A stretch of 64,000 bases of DNA from assembly GCF_900102695.1 (NCBI RefSeq), contig NZ_FMVW01000001.1:806001-870000 (forward strand), read 5' to 3'. The notes beneath the pieces were generated by a model, which had not been told where the DNA came from, did not search any database, and saw nothing but the letters and a program-made list of their open reading frames with translations. Position numbers and translations under genes: made by a program. Below, piece by piece: positions 49,252-56,582 of this stretch. Every line of letters begins with the position of its first letter. Within the stretch, counting starts at the first letter, position 1. Origin of the DNA: Afifella marina DSM 2698. GTDB taxonomy: Bacteria > Pseudomonadota > Alphaproteobacteria > Rhizobiales > Afifellaceae.

Positions 49252-50811
49252 TCAGCTCGCCTTGCGCAGCTGCGCGGGTTTGCGCGCCCGCATCAACGCC
49301 CAGGTGCGGTTGTCGTCGGTGAAGGCCGAAACGACGCGCTTCGCCGGCAGGATGGCGATCGCTTCCGTACCGATGCCGACCTTGCTGCGCAGGACGAACT
49401 GGCCCCCGTGAAGATGAATGAGCGCCTGGACGATGGGGATGCCGAGGCCGGTCCCCTGTTCGGCGTTTTTGATGGAGATCGAGCTCTGGCCAAAGGCTGA
49501 GAGCACGATCGGCAGTTCGTCGGCGGGAATGCCCGGGCCGTTGTCGCGCACCGAGATATACTGGCCGCCGCCCTCTGTGCGGCCGACCTTGAGCGCGACC
49601 TCGCCACCGGCAGGCGTGAATTTGAGCGCATTGGCGAGAAGGTTGAGCGTCACCTGCCGGATCGCCTGCTCGTCGACGACGATCTTCGGCATGTGCTCCT
49701 CGAAAGCTTCCGACACCTTGATATTCTTCTGCCGCGCTTTGAGGTCAAGCAGCCCCTTGGCATCCTGTGCGATGCTGACGAGAGAGAGGAGCTCTTCACG
49801 CAATTCCCGCTTGCCCGCCTCGATGCGGGAGAGGTCGAGGATCTCGTTGATCAGCTTCAGGAGATGCTGGCCGGAATTGTAGATGTCGTTGAGATAGTCC
49901 TTGTAGGCATCGTTCTCGATCGGACCGAGCATCTCGTTGCGCATCACCTCGGAGAAACCGAGAATGGCGTTGAGCGGCGTTCTGAGCTCGTGGCTCATTG
50001 TCGCCAGAAATTGCGACTTCGCCATATTGGCCGCTTCGGCCCGTCGCCTGGCCTCATCGGAGACGGCTTTGCCCTGTTCGAGCTCGGCGAGAACGGCGTC
50101 CTTTTCCGCGCGCAGCACCAGGCTCTGCGCATATTGCTCGTTGAGCTGGCCGGTCAGGTAAAGAAGCATCGCTTCCGCGCCGAGGGCGCAAAAGGCCACC
50201 ATCATGTCGATGAGGCTGGGCGACACCATATGCGCCGCACCAAGGCCGATGGCGATCGGCAGCGTGCTGGCGACGGAGGCCGCAGGCAGGGGCGCCGCGA
50301 CGAGGGCGCTCAAGGACATAAAGACGATGACGGTCGCAAAGCGCACCACGTCGAGGCCGATCAAGGTTTCGGCCGGGGCCGCCATCGGAAACAGAAAAGG
50401 AAACACCGCCCAGCCGAGGCCGTAGAGCGCTTCCACCACGACGAAGCGGTTCTTCCAGTCGACCAGCGAGCGCTGATTGGGGGCAAGTGCCGCATAGCGG
50501 CGGCAGACGACGGTCGCTGCGAGATGCAGGGCGAGCACGCCCGCGCCCCACACGGCCGCCCATAAAGGGTTGCCGATAAAGCCCATCATCACGGCAAGGA
50601 CGAGGATGAGCGCAAGCACGATCGGCGAAAACGAGATGCGGTTCCTGGCGTATTGATCCGCCATCTCTTGTTCGAAGTGGAAAAGCGCGTCGCTCGGCCC
50701 GCTCTCCGTCGTGACATTGCGCACCAGCGCGCGGGTGATCATATTGCGGCGTGCGGCACGGGACTCGTCGGGCGAAGCCTGCAAAATCGTCGCCTGTGCC
50801 ACATCCACCAT
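49252..50811 (-). CDS. Membrane sensor histidine kinase (DivJ/PleC/PdhS-like)
   Basis: This 519-residue kinase has an N-terminal cytoplasmic stretch, five or six hydrophobic segments between about residues 62 and 220, a short coiled coil, and a catalytic core. The phosphorylated histidine is His274 in SHELRTPLNAILGFSEVM. The ATPase domain shows NLLANALKFTPAGG (N box), DNGPGIPADELP (G1) and GTGLGIPIVQALI (G2). The H-box sequence is that of the alphaproteobacterial cell-cycle kinases. There is no response regulator next to it. Confidence 0.88.
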   Translation of the reverse strand: MVDVAQATILQASPDESRAARRNMITRALVRNVTTESGPSDALFHFEQEMADQYARNRISFSPIVLALILVLAVMMGFIGNPLWAAVWGAGVLALHLAATVVCRRYAALAPNQRSLVDWKNRFVVVEALYGLGWAVFPFLFPMAAPAETLIGLDVVRFATVIVFMSLSALVAAPLPAASVASTLPIAIGLGAAHMVSPSLIDMMVAFCALGAEAMLLYLTGQLNEQYAQSLVLRAEKDAVLAELEQGKAVSDEARRRAEAANMAKSQFLATMSHELRTPLNAILGFSEVMRNEMLGPIENDAYKDYLNDIYNSGQHLLKLINEILDLSRIEAGKRELREELLSLVSIAQDAKGLLDLKARQKNIKVSEAFEEHMPKIVVDEQAIRQVTLNLLANALKFTPAGGEVALKVGRTEGGGQYISVRDNGPGIPADELPIVLSAFGQSSISIKNAEQGTGLGIPIVQALIHLHGGQFVLRSKVGIGTEAIAILPAKRVVSAFTDDNRTWALMRARKPAQLRKAS

Positions 50812-50934
50812 GGGTTCGTCCCCAACTCTTTTCCCGCTTTTTCGTAGTGGAGCGCGGTTAAGATCGGGCGAGCGAAGATGGTTAAGAGGCCGTAAGGCCG
50901 CGGTCCGGGCAGAAGGGCCGAGACGGAGGTGAGA

Positions 50935-51543
50935 GTGAAGTTATTCGATGGTGGACGTGCTCCGAACCCCCGCAGGGTACGGATTTTCCTGGCCGAAAAG
51001 GGCCTCGAAATACCTCTCGAGCCCGTCGATATTGGCAAGAAGGAGCATTATTCGCTCGATTTTCTTCGCCTCAATCCGATGCGCCGCCTGCCGGTGCTTG
51101 ATCTCGACGATGGCACTGCTCTTTCGGAAACGATGGCGATCTGCCGTTATTTGGAGGCTCTGCATCCCGAACCGGCGCTTTTCGGAAAGAGCGCTTTGGA
51201 GCAGGCGCAGGTGGAAATGTGGAACCGCCGCATCGAGCTCGATCTCTATACGCTCGTGGCCGGGATCTTCCGCCACTCACACCCCGCGATGTCGGAACTC
51301 GAAAGACAAGTGCCGGAATGGGCGGCAGCCTGCCGCGAGCGGCTGCCGGAGCTTTTGGCCTTCCTCGACCGTGAGATGCGAACGCGGGAGTTCATCGCGG
51401 GCGACAGCTTTTCCGTCGCCGACATTACCGCGCTCGTCACTTTCGACTTCATGAAGCCGGCAAGAGTGGACATTCCGGAAGATTTTGCCGCTCTGCGCGA
51501 CTGGCATGCGCGTCTCAAGGCCCGTCCAAGCGCGTCTGCCTGA
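50935..51543 (+). CDS. Glutathione S-transferase family protein
   Basis: This 202-residue protein has a thioredoxin-like N-terminal domain (KLFDGGRAPNPRRVRIFLAE, then LRLNPMRRLPVLDLDDGTAL with the cis-proline, and SETMAICRYLEALHPE) and an all-helical C-terminal domain (FIAGDSFSVADITALVTFDF). It conjugates or reduces substrates with glutathione; specificity is unknown. GTG at 50935 has GGAGG 5 bases upstream. Confidence 0.9.
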   Translation: MKLFDGGRAPNPRRVRIFLAEKGLEIPLEPVDIGKKEHYSLDFLRLNPMRRLPVLDLDDGTALSETMAICRYLEALHPEPALFGKSALEQAQVEMWNRRIELDLYTLVAGIFRHSHPAMSELERQVPEWAAACRERLPELLAFLDREMRTREFIAGDSFSVADITALVTFDFMKPARVDIPEDFAALRDWHARLKARPSASA

Positions 51544-51547
51544 TCGC

Positions 51548-52231
51548 GTGGCTGAAACGCCTTCCAAAGAGACGCCTGAAACAGCGGAGGCGCTTGCCGC
51601 GCGCATCCGCTTCTGCCGCATCTGTGTGGAGCGGCCGTTCGCGTCACCCCTGCCGCATGAGCCGAATCCGATCCTGAGGATTTCTTCCACCGCGCGCTTG
51701 TGCATCGCGAGCCAGGCGGCAGGCACGCTCGCGCATGCCACGACGACGCCGTTCAACGATCCCTCTGGCGAGCGCCTGCGTGCGTGGCTCGGCGTCACGC
51801 GCGAGGAATTCTACGACGTCTCGAAGATCGCCATCGTGCCGATGGGCTTCTGCTTTCCGGGTCAGGACGAGAAGGGCGGCGACCTGCCGCCGCGGCGCGA
51901 ATGTGCGCCCTCCTGGCGCGAAGAGGTTTTCAAGTCCATGCCGCAGCTGGAACTGGTGCTGGCGATCGGCCAATACGCCATTGCCTGGCATCTCGGCCCG
52001 CTCCGCCGCCGCACGCTGACGGAGACCGTCGCCGACTGGCGGGAGGTCCTCGAGCAATCCGGCCCGCCGCCGGTCCTACCGCTGCCGCACCCCTCCTGGC
52101 GCAACAACGCCTGGCTGAAGCGCCATCCGTTCTTTCAAAGCGAGGTCTTGCCGTTCTTGCAGGCGCGTGTGCGCCCGCTTCTAAAGCCGCAGAGCCGAGA
52201 GAAGGAGGGTGGAGAGACAGGCGGGGGTTGA
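51548..52231 (+). CDS. Uracil-DNA glycosylase family protein
   Basis: This 227-residue protein belongs to the uracil-DNA glycosylase superfamily. It has RIRFCRICVERPF with a cysteine pair, KIAIVPMGFCFPGQDEKGGD, LVLAIGQYAIAWHLG, and the C-terminal LPLPHPSWRNNAWLKRHPFF, where HPS is the uracil-binding motif. The family removes uracil or acts on a related lesion; the exact activity is not known for this branch. The start is uncertain: GTG at 51548 lies just after the transferase stop, while ATGs at 51485 and 51506 would overlap it. Confidence 0.8.
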   Translation: MAETPSKETPETAEALAARIRFCRICVERPFASPLPHEPNPILRISSTARLCIASQAAGTLAHATTTPFNDPSGERLRAWLGVTREEFYDVSKIAIVPMGFCFPGQDEKGGDLPPRRECAPSWREEVFKSMPQLELVLAIGQYAIAWHLGPLRRRTLTETVADWREVLEQSGPPPVLPLPHPSWRNNAWLKRHPFFQSEVLPFLQARVRPLLKPQSREKEGGETGGG

Positions 52232-52294
52232 CGCAGCGCTTGCCTCGTGCGCGCCAACAATGGTCTAACGGCGCAAAATTTGCCCGAGGCCTGA

Positions 52295-52783
52295 ATGGAC
52301 CGCATTGACCGCATGATCCTGTCTGTCCTGCAGGAGGATGTGACGCTTCCCGTTGCCGAGATCGCCCGGCGTGTCGGCCTGTCGACGACGCCGGCCTGGC
52401 GACGCATCCAGAAAATGGAGGAAGACGGCGTCATCAAGAAGCGGGTGGCGGTGCTCGATCCGAAATCGGTCAACGCGCATGTCACGGTCTTTGTCTTCGT
52501 GACCACCAATCAGCACAACGAGGACTGGCTTCTGCGCTTTGCCAAGATCATCTCGGATATGCCCGAAGTGGTGGAATTCTACCGGATGAGCGGGCAGGTC
52601 GATTACCTCATCAAGGTGGTCGTGCCGGACATCGCCGCCTATGACGCCTTCTACAAGCGCCTCGTCTCCAAGATCGACATCACCGACGTCTCCTCCGCCT
52701 TCGCCATGGAGAGGATCAAGGACACGACGGCCCTGCCGCTCAACTTCATGCAGCTCGACCCGCCGCAGAAGACGAAGGGGTAA
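52295..52783 (+). CDS. Lrp/AsnC-family transcriptional regulator
   Basis: This 162-residue protein has the N-terminal helix-turn-helix MDRIDRMILSVLQEDVTLPV followed by EIARRVGLSTTPAWRRIQKM, then a RAM ligand-binding domain (FVFVTTNQHNEDWLLRFAK; FYRMSGQVDYLIKVVV). It would sense an amino acid. Its 3' end overlaps the end of the radical SAM gene on the other strand by 38 bases. Confidence 0.92.
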   Translation: MDRIDRMILSVLQEDVTLPVAEIARRVGLSTTPAWRRIQKMEEDGVIKKRVAVLDPKSVNAHVTVFVFVTTNQHNEDWLLRFAKIISDMPEVVEFYRMSGQVDYLIKVVVPDIAAYDAFYKRLVSKIDITDVSSAFAMERIKDTTALPLNFMQLDPPQKTKG

Positions 52784-54779
52784 GAGGTCCGAGCGCCGGT
52801 TGTGAGACAGGCTCCGCTCGGTGCGTCAGCACGGGTGCGAGAGCCGGAAAGCTCTCCACGATCGTCTTGAGCGGCACATCCTGTGGCATGAACTCCAGGA
52901 CGAGCACGGCGTCGCGGTTCGTTTCGAGGATCGTCCCGGCATGCGTGTTCACGACGAAAAAGCGCAGCTCCGACCCTGTCTCCTTCTGCAGCGCGAACCA
53001 GGCGATGTCCCTCCGCCAGCGGGCATCTTCGTCGAGGCGGCTGTCGAGGTCGGCCAGCTTCGTGCGCAGGGCGTCACGCTCGTGTCGGGCGAGAAGGAGA
53101 AGAAGATGCTCCCTCGGAATCCAGCCGCCGTAGCGGTAGGCGCCTGTCTGTCGCTTCATCTCCGAAAAACGCTCGAGCATCCTGGTCGCGTCTGCTTGGG
53201 TGAGGCCGCTCTCCACCTCGTAATCGTAGTAGAGCTCGAGAATGCTATCGGTTTTCTCCACCACGCGGCTCACGCCGAAGGCCTCGGGTGATTTCGCGAT
53301 CGGGGCATTGTGTTCGAAGGAAAACGTCCCCGTCCCCTCCGAGTGGATGATGGCGGAGTTGTCGATGAGGAAGTGCGCCGTCTCCATGGCTTCGGCTTCC
53401 GTTTCCGTCGGGAAGCCGAAGAAGTTGAAAGTGTGGTTCCAAATGCCGGCGGCATCGGCGTCCGCGAGATTGGCGTGCATGACGGCGCGCGTGTTGTTCT
53501 TCCGCATATGCCGTTGCACGCGCTCGCTGGCGCTTTCCAGACCGATGTAGAGAGAGCGGAAGCCCGCCTCGTACATGTCGCGATAATGCTCGGCCCGGAA
53601 GAAGCGCTCGAACTTGTAAAGGCCGGTGAAGAAGTAAGTGCGTCTCGGCAATGCTGCCGGCAGCGTCTTGAAGAGTTTTGGCGGGATCGCCTCGTCATTG
53701 AGGGCGAAATGCGTCACGCCGTGACGGGCGTTGAGGCGCTCGACGTCGGCGGCGATGGCTTTCGGATCGCGCACCCGGTAGCGGTCTCCGTAGATCATGC
53801 CGTGGTAGCAGAAGGCACACTTGTCCCAGTAACATCCTCGGGCGGAGAGGAGCGGTAGCACGATGTCCGGCGAGAAATATCGGCGGAGATCGAGGTCGCC
53901 GAAATCGGGTGTCGGGATTTCCTCCATGGGAAGCTGCGGCGCGAGATCGGTCATGATGATCCGGCCGTTTTCGTAAAAGGCGATCCCGGGGGTGCGTTCA
54001 CCGCACGGATCGGTGGCCGACAGGAGACGATCGGCCGGAATTTCACCCTCGTAGCGCACCACGATATCGAAGAAGCGACCGAAGAGGGGTTGCAGGGCAT
54101 CCGCCCGGTCGAGCAGGCGCGAGAATACGCTGCCGCCAACGAGGATTGGGACGCCGGGGAAGCGCGCCTTCAAGGCGGCGCCGAGGGTGAGAGAGGGCAG
54201 GATCTGCTCGGTTCCGATCACCGAAATCCCGAAATAGCGCGGAACCTCGTCGATCTCTGCGATCTTCGAACGGACGAACGGCAGGAACGGATTGTCCTCC
54301 TCGCTCTCGCAGAAGGCGTCGACCGCGGCCGCGGAGCGGAGAACCCGCGCCGTCGACAGAGATGACGTGCCCACCTCCACCACCGGCTCGGCGACCGAGA
54401 ATGCGTAGAGGAGCCGCTTCAGCGCGGTGACGCTCTCATAGAAATCTTCCACGCGATCGAGGCAGGCGGGCGAGCGCAGGCGGTCGACCGCGGAGCGCTT
54501 TGTCTCGTAGTTGCTGAGGATGCCGAGGGCGAGATAGGCCGAGTTGCGGTAGATCTCGTTCTCTTCCGGCAGCTCGCGTATGTAGCGCATCAGCCGAGCC
54601 GAGGCCTTCGCCAGCCTGCGGCGGTCGATGAAATACTCGTAGAACTCGACGTTCCAGTCGGACTGCCGGACACGATGGCCATGGCTCTCGAGGTAGGCCT
54701 TGAGCGAAGGCGTCGAGAGAAAGGGCTGGAAGGGCGACCATTGCGGCGGGAAGATGAGGTGAAGGTCGGGTGCCGTCAT
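52746..54779 (-). CDS. Cobalamin-binding-type radical SAM enzyme, candidate peptide-modifying enzyme
   Basis: This 677-residue protein shows three parts. Residues about 1-290 contain a B12-binding-like Rossmann region (YFGISVIGTEQILPSLTLG, then VPILVGGSVFSRL); the classic DxHxxG is not seen. Residues about 300-540 form the radical SAM core. Its cluster motif is Cys316-X4-Cys321-X2-Cys324 (RGCYWDKCAFCYHG), one residue longer than canonical, followed by THFALNDEAI and SLYIGLESASERVQRHMRKN. Residues about 606-650 (FVVNTHAGTILETNRDAVLV then LEFMPQDVPLKTIVESFP) resemble a PqqD-like peptide-recognition domain. GGGAGG precedes the ATG. It follows the repeat-peptide gene by 81 bases in the same direction. 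The reaction is unknown; peptide methylation or crosslinking is inferred. Confidence 0.8.
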   Translation of the reverse strand: MTAPDLHLIFPPQWSPFQPFLSTPSLKAYLESHGHRVRQSDWNVEFYEYFIDRRRLAKASARLMRYIRELPEENEIYRNSAYLALGILSNYETKRSAVDRLRSPACLDRVEDFYESVTALKRLLYAFSVAEPVVEVGTSSLSTARVLRSAAAVDAFCESEEDNPFLPFVRSKIAEIDEVPRYFGISVIGTEQILPSLTLGAALKARFPGVPILVGGSVFSRLLDRADALQPLFGRFFDIVVRYEGEIPADRLLSATDPCGERTPGIAFYENGRIIMTDLAPQLPMEEIPTPDFGDLDLRRYFSPDIVLPLLSARGCYWDKCAFCYHGMIYGDRYRVRDPKAIAADVERLNARHGVTHFALNDEAIPPKLFKTLPAALPRRTYFFTGLYKFERFFRAEHYRDMYEAGFRSLYIGLESASERVQRHMRKNNTRAVMHANLADADAAGIWNHTFNFFGFPTETEAEAMETAHFLIDNSAIIHSEGTGTFSFEHNAPIAKSPEAFGVSRVVEKTDSILELYYDYEVESGLTQADATRMLERFSEMKRQTGAYRYGGWIPREHLLLLLARHERDALRTKLADLDSRLDEDARWRRDIAWFALQKETGSELRFFVVNTHAGTILETNRDAVLVLEFMPQDVPLKTIVESFPALAPVLTHRAEPVSQPALGPLTPSSSAAGRAA

Positions 54780-54860
54780 GGGCAGCCTCCCTGTGCCGGC
54801 GCGCCGTGCAGCACGCCGGTCCCTTTGCTGGCGAAACGAGGGGTGAAAGCCTGGCCGCGC

Positions 54861-55229
54861 CTATTCCGGCTTGGCAATGCCGCGGACGTTGCCGCCCTGG
54901 TTCTGGTTCTGATTGTCCATGACTTCGTCGCCCGGCGCGAGCAGAACAGAACGCAGGCTCTGCAAGGCTTGCGGCTTCATGGCAATGAGATCTTCCAGCT
55001 TTCCCTGGTTCTGATTCTGGTTGTCTTCGGCCGTCTCACCCATGCCGCGTCCGACGCCGATGCTGCGCAAAACTTCCGGCTTCATCTCCGCGAGAGCGGC
55101 CATGTCACCCTGGTTCTGGTTCTGGTTGTCGGCGAGCGCGAAATCATCAGGCAGGCCACCTTCGATTTGACGCATGAGTTCAGGGTGAAGCTTCTCTTTC
55201 AATTGGGTAATGAGTGCTGTCTTATCCAC
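54861..55229 (-). CDS. Three-repeat small protein, candidate multicore RiPP precursor
   Basis: This 122-residue protein has no signal peptide and no recognised family. It consists of three similar units of 35-36 residues. Each has a helical, leader-like part (KLHPELMRQI, EMKPEVLRSI, AMKPQALQSL) and ends in an identical octapeptide DNQNQNQG at residues 34-41, 69-76 and 105-112, with a short tail GNVRGIAKPE. The GTG start at 55229 has a strong GGGAGG site, and a sigma70-like promoter lies at 55288-55316. The radical SAM gene follows in the same operon. The pattern suggests a peptide with three modified cores; a structural or metal-binding repeat protein is the alternative. Confidence 0.75.
   Translation of the reverse strand: MDKTALITQLKEKLHPELMRQIEGGLPDDFALADNQNQNQGDMAALAEMKPEVLRSIGVGRGMGETAEDNQNQNQGKLEDLIAMKPQALQSLRSVLLAPGDEVMDNQNQNQGGNVRGIAKPE
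54894..55130 (-). repeat. Three near-identical 24-bp repeats coding for DNQNQNQG
   Basis: The copies lie at 55107-55130, 55002-55025 and 54894-54917. Outside the last glycine codon, the first two use identical codons for all seven residues; the third differs at a single base (AAT for AAC). Spacing is 105 and 108 bases. The intervening sequences are much more diverged. Confidence 0.95.
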
Positions 55230-55529
55230 GACACACCTCCCTCTCTCCTGAAATTCACAGAAGAACCTTCATTTCAGAAGCAGAAGTAGATTATCAACTT
55301 TAAAGGGAGGCTTCAATACGAAAAAGATGCTTCTAGCAGGCGAGATATTAGGAGGATTTTCTGAATAATGGAGAGAAAGAGTTGTGTGGGAGATCCAAAC
55401 ACTTGATCTGAAATGGGTAAAAGCCATAATGCGGCTGCGCTAAATGCAACCTTAGGGTGCTTTTGCGGCGGAAGAATGGTTAACGGACGGCAATCGCGCC
55501 GTCCGTACCGCTCTTGGCGAAACTCAGCC
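55230..55529. other. AT-rich intergenic region upstream of the repeat-peptide gene
   Basis: This is a 300-base gap between the repeat-peptide gene and the dehydrogenase gene on the same strand. Most of it (about 55250-55440) is clearly more AT-rich than the rest of the window. It holds the promoter described separately. No gene is seen in it. The part next to the dehydrogenase gene returns to normal composition. Confidence 0.7.
55288..55316 (-). promoter_or_regulatory. Sigma70-like promoter of the repeat-peptide gene
   Basis: On the minus strand, TTGAAG (55316-55311) and TAATCT (55293-55288) are separated by 17 bases, fitting TTGACA-N17-TATAAT at 4 of 6 and 3 of 6 positions; an overlapping GATAAT is also present. 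It would start transcription about 50 bases before the GTG start codon. Confidence 0.5.
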
Positions 55530-56402
55530 TCACTTGAAGCGCTGCAGCCTTTTCATCAGGCTAGACGTGTCCCAGCGCTTGCCGCCCATCGCCTGCACTT
55601 CGCCGTAGAACTGGTCGACGAGCGCTGTCACCGGCAGGAGCGCGCCGTTGGTCTTCGCCTCATCGAGGCAGATGGCGAGGTCTTTGCGCATCCAATCGAC
55701 CGCGAAACCGTGATCGTAATGATCCTCGGTCATGGTCTTCCAGCGGTTCTCCATCTGCCAGCTCTGTGCCGCGCCCTTGGAGATGACGTCGATCACCTTC
55801 TCGACGTCGAGGCCTGCCTTCTGCGCGAAATTGATGCCTTCGGAGAGGCCCTGGACGAGGCCCGCGATGCAGATCTGGTTGACCATCTTGGTGAGCTGGC
55901 CGGAACCGACCGGTCCCATTAATCCGACCATCTTGGCGTAACATTCGATGACCGGCCGGGCTTTTTCGAAGACCTTGGGCTCGCCGCCGACCATCACCGT
56001 CAGCTGACCCTTCTCTGCGCCGGCCTGGCCGCCGGAAACCGGCGCATCCAGGAAGCAGAAACGGTGTGCATGCGCCTCATGCGCAAGCTCGCGGGCGATT
56101 TCCGCGCTCGCCGTCGTGTTGTCGATGAAGATCGCCCCGGGCGCAATTCCCTTGAAAGCGCCGCCGCGTCCGAGCGTAACGGATCTGAGATCCTCGTCGT
56201 TGCCGACACAGCAGAAAACGAATTCTGCGCCCTCGGCCGCTCGCTCGGGCGTTGGAGCATGCCGACCACCGTGCTCAGCGACCCACTTTTCCGCTTTGTC
56301 CTGCGTGCGGTTGTAGACGGTCACCTTATGGCCTCGATGGGCGAGATGCCCGGCCATCGGGTATCCCATCACGCCGAGGCCGATGAATGCAACTTTCGCC
56401 AT
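55530..56402 (-). CDS. Beta-hydroxyacid dehydrogenase (GarR/MmsB family)
   Basis: This 290-residue NAD(P)-dependent dehydrogenase has the N-terminal Rossmann motif VAFIGLGVMGYPMAGHLAHRG, the substrate-binding FLDAPVSGGQAGAEKGQL, and the catalytic lysine in GSGQLTKMVNQICIAG. It would oxidise 3-hydroxyisobutyrate or reduce tartronate semialdehyde; sequence alone does not decide. It is divergent from the adenine deaminase gene. Confidence 0.9.
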   Translation of the reverse strand: MAKVAFIGLGVMGYPMAGHLAHRGHKVTVYNRTQDKAEKWVAEHGGRHAPTPERAAEGAEFVFCCVGNDEDLRSVTLGRGGAFKGIAPGAIFIDNTTASAEIARELAHEAHAHRFCFLDAPVSGGQAGAEKGQLTVMVGGEPKVFEKARPVIECYAKMVGLMGPVGSGQLTKMVNQICIAGLVQGLSEGINFAQKAGLDVEKVIDVISKGAAQSWQMENRWKTMTEDHYDHGFAVDWMRKDLAICLDEAKTNGALLPVTALVDQFYGEVQAMGGKRWDTSSLMKRLQRFK

Positions 56403-56582
56403 GTTCCGTTCCCTTTTGCTTTGCGCGGCGATTGCTCATGGTTCTAGACAATCAAGAAGGCCTTGTCAGGGGCAGAGCTTTTCCAACATGCCCTGGTCAG
56501 CGACGTATCCCAAGCCTTTGACCACATGTTTGGTCAGGTGTTTGCCCGGCTGTTGGCGTCACGCGGCCGTTTGGAGGTGAAA

